Source: UBA2779 sp965232165
Lineage (GTDB): Bacteria; Spirochaetota; Spirochaetia; DSM-2461
Length of the DNA stretch: 64,000 nt
Reading direction: 5' to 3'
Assembly: GCA_965232165.1 (NCBI GenBank)
Contig: CBDDOY010000001.1
Location: 434,001-498,000, forward strand
The translations under genes and the position numbers were made by a program. The notes below the pieces were generated by a model. The model was not told the origin of the DNA, searched no databases, and saw only the letters and a list, made by a program, of their open reading frames with translations. Below, piece after piece: positions 16,874-25,890 of this stretch. Every line of letters begins with the position of its first letter. Positions within the stretch are counted from its first letter, which is position 1.

Positions 16874-17877
16874 TTGGGGGAGCCGCCTCTATCTATCGGA
16901 TGATAGCAATAAAACTCGTGATTGTCGCCGTTGGAAGATTGTGCGGGGAAAGTCCCCCGGCAGATGTCGAGGACCTTCGCACAACGGTTTGCAAAAGGGC
17001 ATTCCCCGCCCAAGGAAAGTAAATCGGGGACAGAGCCATCGATGGAGGTAAGACGAGCCGCGTTCCTATTGGCCGGGGCCGTCGGCTGACAGGCCAGTAA
17101 ACCCATCGTATAGGGATGGCGGGGCTGGGCGAAGAGTTCCTCCACCGGAGCGTCTTCCACCTTGCGGCCGGCATACATAACCGCCACCCTGTCGGCGGTT
17201 TCGGCCACAACACCCATGTCGTGGGTGATGAGGAGGAGGGCCATTCCCACCCCATGTTTAAGCTCGTTCAGTAACCGGAGTACCTGCGCTTGAATCGTAA
17301 CATCCAGGGCCGTTGTCGGTTCGTCGGCTATCATGAGCCCCGGTTCAGGCGAGGCTAACGCCATGGCGATCATTGCCCGCTGCCTCATACCGCCGGATAG
17401 CTGATGGGGATAGGATTTTGCCCTCTTCCCCGGATCGGGGATCTTGACCATATCCAGTAGATTCACGGCCTTTTCGAAGGCTTCTTTTCTGCCTAGAACC
17501 CCATGGGAGGTAAACACATCGGCGATCTGTGCCCCGATGGTAAAAACAGGATTTAAACTCGTCATGGGCTCCTGGAAGATCATGCTGATCTTCGAGCCCC
17601 TCAAACTACGCATCTGCCTGTCCGAAAGCGACAGCAGGTCGGTGCCCCTGAACAGAATTTTCCCGCTTTCTATTTCTCCCGGCGGCATGGGGATGAGCCG
17701 TGTGATGGCATGGGCGGTAACGGATTTCCCGCATCCCGACTCGCCGACGAGGGCCAGGGTTTCCCCTTCCCTGATCTTAAGATCCAGATTGCGGACAGCC
17801 CGGACAACCCCCCTCCTAGTATGGAAACAGACATTGAGGGATTCAATATTAAGAAGATCATTGGGAGAATGGGTCAT
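16870..17877 (-). CDS. oppD: Oligopeptide/dipeptide ABC transporter ATP-binding protein OppD
   Basis: ATG 17877 (MTHSPNDLLNIES) is chosen because aaaggag lies 10 nt upstream; the frame also opens 12 codons earlier. Walker A GESGCGKSV, signature LSGGMRQR, Walker B LMIADEPTTALD and switch LLITHDMG are all present, with the HPY C-terminus ECPFANRCAKVLDIC. It pairs with OppF. A 167-nt gap with hairpins separates it from oppC, so expression of oppDF may be lower or partly independent. Confidence 0.92.
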   Translation of the reverse strand: MTHSPNDLLNIESLNVCFHTRRGVVRAVRNLDLKIREGETLALVGESGCGKSVTAHAITRLIPMPPGEIESGKILFRGTDLLSLSDRQMRSLRGSKISMIFQEPMTSLNPVFTIGAQIADVFTSHGVLGRKEAFEKAVNLLDMVKIPDPGKRAKSYPHQLSGGMRQRAMIAMALASPEPGLMIADEPTTALDVTIQAQVLRLLNELKHGVGMALLLITHDMGVVAETADRVAVMYAGRKVEDAPVEELFAQPRHPYTMGLLACQPTAPANRNAARLTSIDGSVPDLLSLGGECPFANRCAKVLDICRGTFPAQSSNGDNHEFYCYHPIDRGGSPK

Positions 17878-18011
17878 TTGGTGAAATACTCCTTTAATCA
17901 AGGTCCTTTCCAAAATCGGTTATTTGCGAAAGAACCTCTGGAGAGTTTTTGACACCGTATAAGTGTTTGTGGCATAAAGAGTTGTCAAAAACTCCTCCTA
18001 CGTTTAAGTTG

Positions 18012-18042
18012 AAATTCAAAAAGTCACCGACTTTTGGAATTT
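18012..18042 (-). terminator. Stem-loop after oppC (attenuator or processing hairpin)
   Basis: aaattcaaaaagtc and gacttttggaattt form a 14-bp stem with one mismatch and a 3-nt loop, beginning 2 nt after the oppC stop. A second longer inverted repeat (gagtttttgac at 17942 with gtcaaaaactc near 17983) lies further on. There is no clear T-run, so an intra-operon stabilising or attenuating hairpin is likelier than a full terminator. Confidence 0.45.
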
Positions 18043-18044
18043 CC

Positions 18045-18914
18045 TCAATCCCTTAGCCTTGGATCAAGGATGTCCCGTAACCCATCACCGAGGAGGTTGA
18101 AACCGAGAACCACCAGGAGTATCGCAATGCCCGGAAGAGTGACGATCCACCAGGCACTGGTGATAAATTGTTTGCTGGAGGCTATCATCAATCCCCATTC
18201 CGGAATTGGGGGCTGGGCGCCAAGTCCTAGGAAGCTCAAGCCCGCAGAACTCAGTATCGACTCACCTATGCCCAGGGTAGCCTGAACGATGGTGGCAGAG
18301 AGGGAATTAGGGAGTATGGTTTTGAACATCAGCTCAAGGTTGCCCGCCCCCAATGCCCGTTCGGCCACTACGTAGTCCAGCTTTTTTTCCGCCAACACCG
18401 AGGCGCGAATAACACGGGCGTATCGGGGCATCTGGCTTATGCCAATGGCCACCATGGCATTAAATAAGGAAGGCCCGAGTATCGCCACGATGACGATGGT
18501 GAGGAGGATGTAGGGGAAAGCCAGCATTATGTCGATGATGCGCATAATTATCCTATCGGCCCAGCCCCCGCAGTATCCGGCGATTATTCCCAGGGTGATC
18601 CCTAAGAGCAGGCTGATTCCCACGGAGATGACGCCGATTATCAGGGAAATTCTTCCGCCGTAGATGATGCGGGAAAGCATATCCCGGCCAAGGTCATCGG
18701 TGCCTAGGATGTATCCATCGGTGAATGGCGCTGTCATTCTGGTGGATATTGTCTGTTCCAGTGGGTCCCGGGGTGCTAAAAGCGGGGCAAAAAGCGCCAT
18801 GAGGGCAAAACAGGTGATGATGATGAGGCCGGCCATTGCGGCGCGGTTACGAAGGAGTTGGTACCAGGATTCGCCGAAAAACCCAAGCTCAACGGGAATT
18901 GAAGGCTGACTCAT
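18045..18914 (-). CDS. oppC: Peptide ABC transporter permease OppC
   Basis: The 289-aa membrane protein has an N-terminal extension with one helix (AAMAGLIIITCFALMALFAP), then five helices of the BPD transport domain. The EAA-type loop reads ERALGAGNLELMFKTILPN. The conserved GTDDLGRDMLSRIIYGGR block of DppC/OppC permeases is present. The start overlaps the oppB stop by four nt. Confidence 0.93.
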   Translation of the reverse strand: MSQPSIPVELGFFGESWYQLLRNRAAMAGLIIITCFALMALFAPLLAPRDPLEQTISTRMTAPFTDGYILGTDDLGRDMLSRIIYGGRISLIIGVISVGISLLLGITLGIIAGYCGGWADRIIMRIIDIMLAFPYILLTIVIVAILGPSLFNAMVAIGISQMPRYARVIRASVLAEKKLDYVVAERALGAGNLELMFKTILPNSLSATIVQATLGIGESILSSAGLSFLGLGAQPPIPEWGLMIASSKQFITSAWWIVTLPGIAILLVVLGFNLLGDGLRDILDPRLRD

Positions 18915-19927
18915 TTTAAGCGGATCCGCGGGTTGATGGCCGAGTATAAGAGATCCACCACAAGGTTGATCATGACGAAAAAGAAGCTGATGAACAGTAT
19001 TCCCCCCTGGACTGCTGGAAAATCCCTAGCGCTGATGGAGTGGTAGATCCATTTGCCTATGCCCGGCCACGCAAAGATGGTTTCGGTGAGAATGGCGCCG
19101 GAGAGCAATACCCCAAATTGAATTCCAATGACGGTAATCACCGGCAGAAGGGCGTTTCTCAGGGCGTAGCGATAAACAACCCGCCTCTCGGGTATTCCCG
19201 CGGCCCTGGCGGTTTTCACATAGTCCAGTTTAAGAACTTCAAGCATGGAACTCCTTGTTGTCCTTGCAATAATGGCCAGGGGAATGGTTCCTAGGGCAAT
19301 GGTGGGCAGGATGAGATGTTTTAGGGCGTTAAAAAACACCTTGGAACCCTCGCCTCGAATCCAGAGCAGAAGCCCATCAATGAGGTAATAATTCGTTATG
19401 GGCTTAAAATAGAGCCTAACATCCATGCGTCCGCCGGTGGGTAGCCAATCTAAGGTGACCGAAAAGAGGAGTATCAAAACGAGGGCTAACCAGAAGACCG
19501 GCATCGACACACCGACAAGGGCGGTGACCATTGTGGAGTGGTCCACCCAGGAATTGCGGTTCCTCGCTGCGGCCACCCCCAGCACAATGCCGACTATCGA
19601 GGCGAAGAGGGTGGCGGCGGTTGCCAGTTCTATTGTCGCTGGAAGCCGCTGGCGAAGTTCGGTGGTTATCTTCTGCTGGGTGAGAATGGATTTGCCGAGA
19701 TCTCCCTGAAAGATGCGGCCTAGGTAAAGGAAATACTGCTTGCTCAGCGGCTGATCAAGGCCGAGTTCCCTGCGCAATTTTTCCAGTTGTTCGGGATTTG
19801 CCCGTTCACCCAACATGACGCGGGCCGGATCACCCGGGGAAAGGGCGATCATAAAAAATACCAGCGTAACAACCCCCACCAAGGTAGGTATCAAAAGCAC
19901 CAATCGTTTGAGGATCATCTTTGGCAT
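18911..19927 (-). CDS. oppB: Peptide ABC transporter permease OppB
   Basis: The 338-aa permease has six predicted helices. It carries the N-terminal PTLVGVVTLVFFMIALSPGD and the EAA loop ARAAGIPERRVVYRYALRN typical of DppB/OppB. With OppC it forms the transmembrane channel. It lies 75 nt downstream of oppA with a hairpin in the gap. Confidence 0.93.
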   Translation of the reverse strand: MPKMILKRLVLLIPTLVGVVTLVFFMIALSPGDPARVMLGERANPEQLEKLRRELGLDQPLSKQYFLYLGRIFQGDLGKSILTQQKITTELRQRLPATIELATAATLFASIVGIVLGVAAARNRNSWVDHSTMVTALVGVSMPVFWLALVLILLFSVTLDWLPTGGRMDVRLYFKPITNYYLIDGLLLWIRGEGSKVFFNALKHLILPTIALGTIPLAIIARTTRSSMLEVLKLDYVKTARAAGIPERRVVYRYALRNALLPVITVIGIQFGVLLSGAILTETIFAWPGIGKWIYHSISARDFPAVQGGILFISFFFVMINLVVDLLYSAINPRIRLK

Positions 19928-19950
19928 GGCGGGCTGCTAAAGGGGAACTG

Positions 19951-19973
19951 GCCCACTTCCCTCGGGAAGTGGG
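19951..19973 (-). terminator. Stem-loop between oppA and oppB
   Basis: cccacttcc and ggaagtggg pair perfectly around a short tcg-centred loop, without a T-run. This placement, just after the binding-protein gene, is common in ABC operons and lets oppA mRNA exceed downstream mRNA by partial termination or 3' stabilisation. Confidence 0.5.
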
Positions 19974-20002
19974 TCGAATTCTTTAATAGCAGATGGGAAA
20001 AC

Positions 20003-21610
20003 CTACTTTTCAAGCCAAACATGCTTAAATACGCGCAACCCCGTGGGATAGATGACAAAGTCTTTCACCGCTACGTTGGCCGGAACGGTGACAACGGAGT
20101 GGGCGATGGTGACCCAAGGAGCTTCTTCGTGAAAAATTTCCTGGGCTTCCATGTAAAGCCGTGTCCGGGTTTTCTGATCGGCTGTCTCTTTGGCTTCGAC
20201 GATGAGATCGTTGAACTCCTCGTTTTTCCAGAAGGCGATGTTTCCGGCGGGAACCTCGGCGGCGGGAATCGACAGAAGAACGAACAGGAAGTTATCAGGG
20301 TCGCCGTTGTCCCCCGTCCATCCCAGCATGGCGGCCTGGTGCTCACCCGTATCGGTCTTGTCGAGATAGGTGCCCCATTCGTAGGAAATGATCTCCACTT
20401 CTACGTTGATTTTCGCCAATTGGGCCTGCATGATCTCGGCGATCTTACGGGCATCGGGGTTGTAAGGCCGCGCAACAGGCATCGCCCATATTTCGGTTTT
20501 GAATCCATCGGGATAACCGGCTTCCGCCAGAAGGGCCTTGGCCTTAGCAACGTCATATTCATAGGGTTTGATGGTATCATTGTAGGACCACATCGTCGGC
20601 GGAATGGGATTCTTGGCCGGCTGTCCCGCCTCGCCGTATACCCCCTTGATGATCTCATCCCGATTGATCGCGTAATTCATCGCCTGGCGGACCCGCTTGT
20701 CGTCGTAGGGTTTTTTCTGCGTATTGAGTGCCAGATACCCGACATTGAGCCCCGCCTGCTGGATCAGGTTGACCTTTGGGTCCTGTTCCATAGCGGGAAG
20801 ATCGTCACTCGCGGGGAAGTCGATGAGATCAACCTCGCCTTTCTGCAGAGCCAGCCAGCGTGCCGTCGCATCTGGAATCACCTTGAGTATCACCCGATCA
20901 AGGAAGACCGGCTGCCAGTAGTCTTCATTCTTTTCAAGAACGATATCCGAATCCTTGGTCCAACTGACAAACTTAAAGGGTCCCGTACCCACGGGATTGG
21001 TGGCAAACCCCTCCGGGTCGGCGCGATAAGCCGCAGGCGATACGATAGCTGCAAAATCCATTGCCAGATTAGAAATGAAGGGAGCTTCGATTTTCTTGAG
21101 GGTGAATTTTACGGTGTAATCGTCAACCGCTGAGATGGTATCGACGATGGCGCTCATATCCATATAACCCCAGTACTTCCAGGGGCCGTATTGGTAGTAC
21201 TCGTTATTCTCATCGAGCTGACGCATGTACGAAAAAACCACCGCATCCGCATTAAAATCGGTGCCATCGTGGAATTTGACCCCCCTCCTTAGCTGGAAGG
21301 TGTAGGTGAGGCCATCGGAAGAAACCGACCATTTGGTGGCCAAGGCGGGAATAACCTCGGTGGTACCCTGTTTGAATTCGACCAAGGTGTCGAATATCTG
21401 GTGGGACGCGTAGAAGGATTCGCCATCGGTCTCCCTTGCGGGGTCGAGCCCAACGGAATCACCTGACCGTGCGAAAACGAGCACGCCGCCCATCCTGCTG
21501 TCTTCCGCTGTGGGAGCAGGGAATGGAGCAGTCTGCTCCTCCAATCCGCCGGCAAAGGCCATGGCGGCCATTCCTGCGAAGGAAAGAACAAGTACAACAA
21601 TCTTATTCAT
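20003..21610 (-). CDS. oppA: Peptide ABC transporter substrate-binding protein OppA/DppA
   Basis: The 535-aa SBP_bac_5 protein has a signal peptide (MNKIVVLVLSFAGMAAMAFA, cleaved before GGLEEQ). The family block LTYTFQLRRGVKFHDGTDFN is near residue 100, with NPVGTGPFKFVSW, RQAMNYAINRDEII and LLAEAGYPDGF further on. It captures peptides in the periplasm for OppBCDF. The ATG 21610 follows aaaggag. The region downstream contains the other four opp genes in order. Confidence 0.93.
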   Translation of the reverse strand: MNKIVVLVLSFAGMAAMAFAGGLEEQTAPFPAPTAEDSRMGGVLVFARSGDSVGLDPARETDGESFYASHQIFDTLVEFKQGTTEVIPALATKWSVSSDGLTYTFQLRRGVKFHDGTDFNADAVVFSYMRQLDENNEYYQYGPWKYWGYMDMSAIVDTISAVDDYTVKFTLKKIEAPFISNLAMDFAAIVSPAAYRADPEGFATNPVGTGPFKFVSWTKDSDIVLEKNEDYWQPVFLDRVILKVIPDATARWLALQKGEVDLIDFPASDDLPAMEQDPKVNLIQQAGLNVGYLALNTQKKPYDDKRVRQAMNYAINRDEIIKGVYGEAGQPAKNPIPPTMWSYNDTIKPYEYDVAKAKALLAEAGYPDGFKTEIWAMPVARPYNPDARKIAEIMQAQLAKINVEVEIISYEWGTYLDKTDTGEHQAAMLGWTGDNGDPDNFLFVLLSIPAAEVPAGNIAFWKNEEFNDLIVEAKETADQKTRTRLYMEAQEIFHEEAPWVTIAHSVVTVPANVAVKDFVIYPTGLRVFKHVWLEK

Positions 21611-21644
21611 AATTTTCTCCTTTGTGCCAATTTGACATTTTGAG

Positions 21645-21674
21645 AGGATACCTAAAAAAAAGGTATTATGTCAA
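21645..21674 (-). promoter_or_regulatory. Putative oppA promoter with palindromic operator-like site
   Basis: Minus-strand TTGACA, an 18-nt spacer and TATCCT. The inverted repeat ATACCT-A-run-AGGTAT (21649-21668) fills the spacer and touches the -10, a good place for a repressor. Activity is inferred. Confidence 0.45.
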
Positions 21675-21693
21675 CCGGCTGTTGGGAAAAACT

Positions 21694-22835
21694 CAGGGCA
21701 ATCGCATCTAAAATCCACTAAGAACTTCAAGCAGATAGTCATTATCCCATCCAGCTTTTTTACGTTTGGCGGCGATTCCAGCCTTCGTGCCTTTGTCCTT
21801 CTTCAACAGGTTCAGAGCCATGTGTCGGAGTATTCCGATATTTTCCGCAGCGTTGCCTTTGCGGATTCTGCACTCGTCTTCACGAAAAACAATATCCAGT
21901 ACCCAGTGAAATGAATTTTCAATCCCCCAATGCTGACGAACAGCGCTCCCAAACAGCTTTGCGTTCATCTCCAGGCTACTGATATAATATCGAACATCGA
22001 CAGATGTCTTTCCATTGATTGTCCTATGAGATTTCACCATCCCGATTATGTTCAGTCCCGCCCAGTTTTGCCTCTTATCCAACCATTCCAAATCCGAGAC
22101 ACACCAGCATTCCCGCATTTCCAACCGACCGTGATCCTTGTCAAAAGTTTTCTGATAATCAAAATCAATTCCATCAAAAGAGCATGATTGTGCATGGCGG
22201 AAAAATTGCTCCGCATCATCTTTCAAAGTACCCTGATTTCCTTTTAGAGAAAGTATATAGTCAGCTTCTTTGTCTCATATCGCTTTCGCTATGGATCTCT
22301 GACACCCCATCGCATCAATAGTGATTATGCAATTTTGAATCTCCAGTGCATTAAGGAGTTTGGGAATAGCCGTGATTTCATTCGATTTCTCATCGACTTT
22401 CTCCTGGCCCAGGACAATCCGGTTTTCATTCGCCCAGGCACTGACTGCGTGTATGGCCGATTTTTCATTCGCTCTATCAAAGGAGCGTCGAACAGTTTTG
22501 CCGTCTATTGCGATAACTTCGCCGCTGATTTTTTGGGCTATTGTCTTGATCCATTCAAAAAAACACTTCTGCAGCTGGTCTGCTTCGACTGCCGCAGATG
22601 CAATAAACAAAATATCAACCAGCTTATGCTTTTTTGTGCGATCAATTCGTGGATCTTCAACTTCTTCAAAATGATGCCAGAATACATCTGAATCGTCCAT
22701 GATTTCTACCTCCCCCCCCCCCCCCCCCCAGAATATTTAGAGAAATAGTCTCATAAATACTAAAAATTTCCTGTTGATCCCCAAAAATCATTGCTTTTCA
22801 TTTTTTTTGGGATAGAATTAGATGCGATTGCCCTG
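21694..22835 (-). mobile_element. ISAs1-family insertion sequence, decayed
   Basis: The ends are 18-bp perfect inverted repeats: CAGGGCAATCGCATCTAA at 21694-21711 and its complement at 22818-22835. The element is 1,142 bp, and its transposase is broken. No matching target duplication is visible. A run of 18 C (22712-22729) lies between the right end and the transposase start. At its right end the element abuts a MITE family 1 fragment. Confidence 0.8.
21708..22700 (-). pseudogene. ISAs1-family transposase, internal deletion and in-frame TGA
   Basis: The N-terminal FEEVEDPRIDRTKKHKLVDI is typical. After LFIASAA about 30 family residues are absent before KCFFEWIKTIAQKISGEVIA. The DDE block IAIDGKTVRRSFDR and TIDAMGCQRSIAKAI follow. 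A TGA (22275-22277) then interrupts an otherwise continuous frame: the next codons read DKEADYILSLKGNQGTLKDD. The remainder, with QHWGIENSFHWVLDIVFRED, is intact. A CGA-to-TGA change would explain the stop. Not functional. Confidence 0.82.
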
Positions 22836-22988
22836 AAACAATAGATCTAGGAAATTGACGAAGAAATTTTTTGTCGATACAAGGCTGCAAAAGCTCAAGC
22901 GCAGCTGGGCTTAGTTGAGTATTTTGACAACGCAGTAGCAGCGAAAAAGATCGAGTCAAGAACTAAATGGGGGTTTTTAGAGGTGCCC
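22836..22988 (+). repeat. MITE family 1, copy lacking its left end
   Basis: Shows the family core aggaaattgacgaagaaatt, ttttgtcgatacaagg and ttttgacaacgcagtagcag and the right terminus gtttttagaggtgccc, but the left terminal repeat is replaced by the ISAs1 end. See 57623-57786 for a complete copy. Confidence 0.75.
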
Positions 22989-23155
22989 TGAAGTATCTTT
23001 TGCACAGTAAGACAAAGAACACGGCACATCAACTGAGAAAACACCTTCTCATGCCCTCTGGCGTAAAGCCGTTTGGGAAGAAACGAATCCTTAAAGATGG
23101 GAGTTGGCCCGCTCCGCTTAAGGAACGTATCTTGTAACGTTCCTTCTTCGCAGGA

Positions 23156-23449
23156 TCAAGAGGAATTTTCACTCCTCTTTTGGGTTTTCCCGATCGGCAC
23201 GTGTCCCTGACGCTTGAGAAACTCTTCTATGGCAAAAGAGTTATAGGCCGCGTCCATCACCGTCAGTGCTTTATTCTTGAAGAGGCGATCTGCTCCATCG
23301 GAATCGCAAGCTGTGAATCGTGAACGTCCGCTCCTGAGTGCGGTTACCGGCAAGCCGTTTTCGGTCACATGCGGTGTTCGCAATTTAAACAGTTCGGGAA
23401 AACAATCTTGTACTTCATGTTCAAGCGGCAGCAGGGCTTGCGCTGTAGC
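23156..23449 (-). pseudogene. Transposase fragment
   Basis: The minus strand reads TAQALLPLEHEVQDCFPELF, then VTENGLPVTALRSGRS and KALTVMDAAYNSFAIEEFLK with GHVPIGKTQKR. The VMDAAYNS...GHVPI pattern is that of DDE transposases around the second catalytic Asp. Both ends are missing. The family cannot be fixed. Confidence 0.5.
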
Positions 23450-23739
23450 CTATGATTTCTGATATGGACTTCATGGCCCCCCCTGTCTTCTTTATGTTGA
23501 AAACAGTATAGCCGATGTGGCCCTTTTTTCATAGTGATTTCAAATGCGGATTACAAAATAATTCAATTTGATGAGTTTTTGAAGAGGCTCTATAATGAAT
23601 CTGATTTAGATTGTCAAGAAGGGCACGGCTATCCGACTCTTGGGGTTTTGTACATTTCCCACGATGCTTAACTTACAATCTTGTATTATAGCCCAGGAGA
23701 AAATAATGCATTCAATTACCCCCCCCCCTTACTTCCCAA

Positions 23740-25497
23740 ATGACCCCAACCGGCAGTGCCGAACGTATTCAGGCATTGGATATTCTGCGCGGGTTTGCCG
23801 TCTTTGGTATTCTAGCCGTCAATATAGCAGGCTTTGCAGGCCCAGTATTTTTACCTGGATACGAATATCCCGAATTTATCCCCTGGTTTGACGAATTAGC
23901 CAAAGGGTTGATAACTCTTTTCGCCGAAAGTAAATTTTTTACAATTTTTTCATTTTTGTTTGGACTGGGGTTTTCGGTGCAGATAGTCCGATCTGAGGCT
24001 AAAGGAAGAAATATCAAAACTTTTTATCCGCGGCGCCTATGGCTGCTCTTTGTTATTGGCATCCTCCACACCGTTTTTTTGTGGACAGGCGATATTCTGC
24101 GGCTGTACGCATTATTGGGCTTTGCCCTACTGGCTTTTCACAACAGATCCAATCGCACGCTTATCATTTGGATAATTGTACTTCTTGTGATCTCTTTTTT
24201 GACGATAGGATTGTTTGGAGGTGAAGCTGGCAAAATTCCCGGTTATGACATCCTTGGCAAAGCGCGCTCAACCTACAACAGCCCGTCATACTTGAATGTG
24301 CTGATTTTTCAATTCTTTTCGGGGTTTAGCTCGTTTGCTATTATTTTTTTACTCCAGGGCCCCAGTGTAATGGCCTTGTTTTTACTTGGGCTGTTGGCGG
24401 GGCGCCTGAAATTCTTCGAATCTTTGCCTGAAAATCGCACAATCCTAAAACGCGCCCTATGGATAGGCTTAATAACTGGACTGATTGGAAACGGATTTTT
24501 TCTATGGGTGGAAGATCCGTGGCTGTCCAGCCTTGCCATCACCTTTGGATCTCCAACAATGTCGGCGGCCTACGTTTGTGGGTTGACCTTGCTTTCGATA
24601 AGTCGCAGAGGCTTAAAACTCCTTGTCCCCTTCGTTAGCGTCGGCCGGATGGCCTTGACTAACTATGTGCTCCAATCGGTGATCTGTCTCTTCCTGTTTA
24701 GCGGGTTTGGATTAGGCTGGTATGAAAAAATTGGGGCCGCCGGGTTATTGGGCCTTGCTGTTTTGATTTATCTTTTACAGATACCTTTCAGTGCTTTGTG
24801 GCTACGCCGTTTCCGTTTTGGCCCGCTTGAATGGATTTGGCGGTCACTAACGTACCGGCAATGGCAAGCCATACGGAAAACAGACCGAAACCCCGCTCAT
24901 TCTATGAAAGAAAAATGGAATCAACGTTATGCCGCCAAAAAATATATTTTCGGAAAAGAGCCAAATGCCTTTCTAAAAGAACAGATAGCCAAACTTTCCC
25001 AAGGAAAAATTCTACTTCTCGGAGAAGGTGAAGGCAGAAATGCGGTTTATGCCGCGAAGCTAGGGTGGGAAGTAACTGCTGTCGATTTCAGCGATGAAGC
25101 CAAAAAGAAAGCGGAAGCATTAGCAAAAGAATCTGGGGTGAATATAGAATACATCGTTAAAGATATATCATCCTTCGCCCATAAAAAGAACGAGTATGAC
25201 GCTATTGCCCTTATTTTCCTCCATCTCCCGGAGAAATTGCGAAAATCGGTACACAACAAAGTTGTTGATGCATTGAAACCAGGGGGAACATTAATCGCAG
25301 AATTCTACGAAAAAGAACAATTAAAATATAATTCCGGCGGCCCTCCAAATTCCGATCTGCTCTATTCGCTTGAAAACATAGCAAATGATTTTAAAATCCT
25401 CGACTTCCTTCATTTTGTAAAAGAAGAAGCCCAGGTCAGCGAAGGGATTCTCCACCACGGGAAAGCAATGGTAATTCGATTTGTAGGAAGAGGCTAA
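23740..25497 (+). CDS. DUF418 membrane protein fused to a SAM methyltransferase
   Basis: Residues 1-390 form a multi-span DUF418 (YeiB-type) domain: ERIQALDILRGFAVFGILAV at the N-terminus, GLGFSVQIVR, then PFVSVGRMALTNYVLQSVIC, which is the DUF418 signature, and RFRFGPLEWIWRSLTY at its end. After a short linker a complete class I methyltransferase begins MKEKWNQRYAAKKYIFGKEP, with motif I LLLGEGEGRNAVYAA, motif II VTAVDFS and a LKPGGTLIAEFYE segment (TehB-like). Both halves are normally separate proteins. Upstream, ATG 23706 has a strong aggag, but a run of ten C (23719-23728) places it out of frame; nine C would put it in frame and extend the N-terminus. Confidence 0.82.
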   Translation: MTPTGSAERIQALDILRGFAVFGILAVNIAGFAGPVFLPGYEYPEFIPWFDELAKGLITLFAESKFFTIFSFLFGLGFSVQIVRSEAKGRNIKTFYPRRLWLLFVIGILHTVFLWTGDILRLYALLGFALLAFHNRSNRTLIIWIIVLLVISFLTIGLFGGEAGKIPGYDILGKARSTYNSPSYLNVLIFQFFSGFSSFAIIFLLQGPSVMALFLLGLLAGRLKFFESLPENRTILKRALWIGLITGLIGNGFFLWVEDPWLSSLAITFGSPTMSAAYVCGLTLLSISRRGLKLLVPFVSVGRMALTNYVLQSVICLFLFSGFGLGWYEKIGAAGLLGLAVLIYLLQIPFSALWLRRFRFGPLEWIWRSLTYRQWQAIRKTDRNPAHSMKEKWNQRYAAKKYIFGKEPNAFLKEQIAKLSQGKILLLGEGEGRNAVYAAKLGWEVTAVDFSDEAKKKAEALAKESGVNIEYIVKDISSFAHKKNEYDAIALIFLHLPEKLRKSVHNKVVDALKPGGTLIAEFYEKEQLKYNSGGPPNSDLLYSLENIANDFKILDFLHFVKEEAQVSEGILHHGKAMVIRFVGRG

Positions 25498-25665
25498 TTC
25501 AGCGTGTTTCTCAAAAACAACCGTTTCTTGAAAAGCCCCTGTCCTTGCCAATAATAAAAAATGTATTATTTCGAAAATAGCCGATTTTTGAAAGAGCCTT
25601 GCCTTAGGATCAAATTTCCTGTTATACTCAACAGCCTCGGGTTTATTCGATATCTAAATGCTTAA

Positions 25666-25827
25666 GGGTACCTCTAAAAAACAGCTTTAGGAAATTGACA
25701 AAGAAATTTTTTGTCGATACAAGGCGGAAAAAGCGGAGCATAGCTTAAGCTACGCGAGTATTTTGACAACGCAGTGGCGGCGGAAAAAATCGAGTCAAGA
25801 ACTTAATGGGGTTTTTTAGAGGTGCCC
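25666..25827 (+). repeat. MITE family 1, complete copy
   Basis: Terminal inverted repeats gggtacctctaaaaaa and ttttttagaggtgccc enclose about 130 bp with the palindrome tagcttaagcta in the centre. It is flanked by a TTAA direct repeat on each side. No coding capacity. It lies in the gap between the DUF418 fusion and the caspase-like gene; 25498-25665 holds nothing recognised. Confidence 0.85.
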
Positions 25828-25890
25828 TTAAGTCTTTATTGAAAATATCTTCATGAGGTGCCCTCTATGTAATCAGGCTTTATTTACGCT

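Noticed and set aside
19787..21133. 448-codon plus-strand frame over oppA/oppB
   Set aside because: It is an antisense shadow of oppA, which has a full set of SBP_bac_5 motifs.
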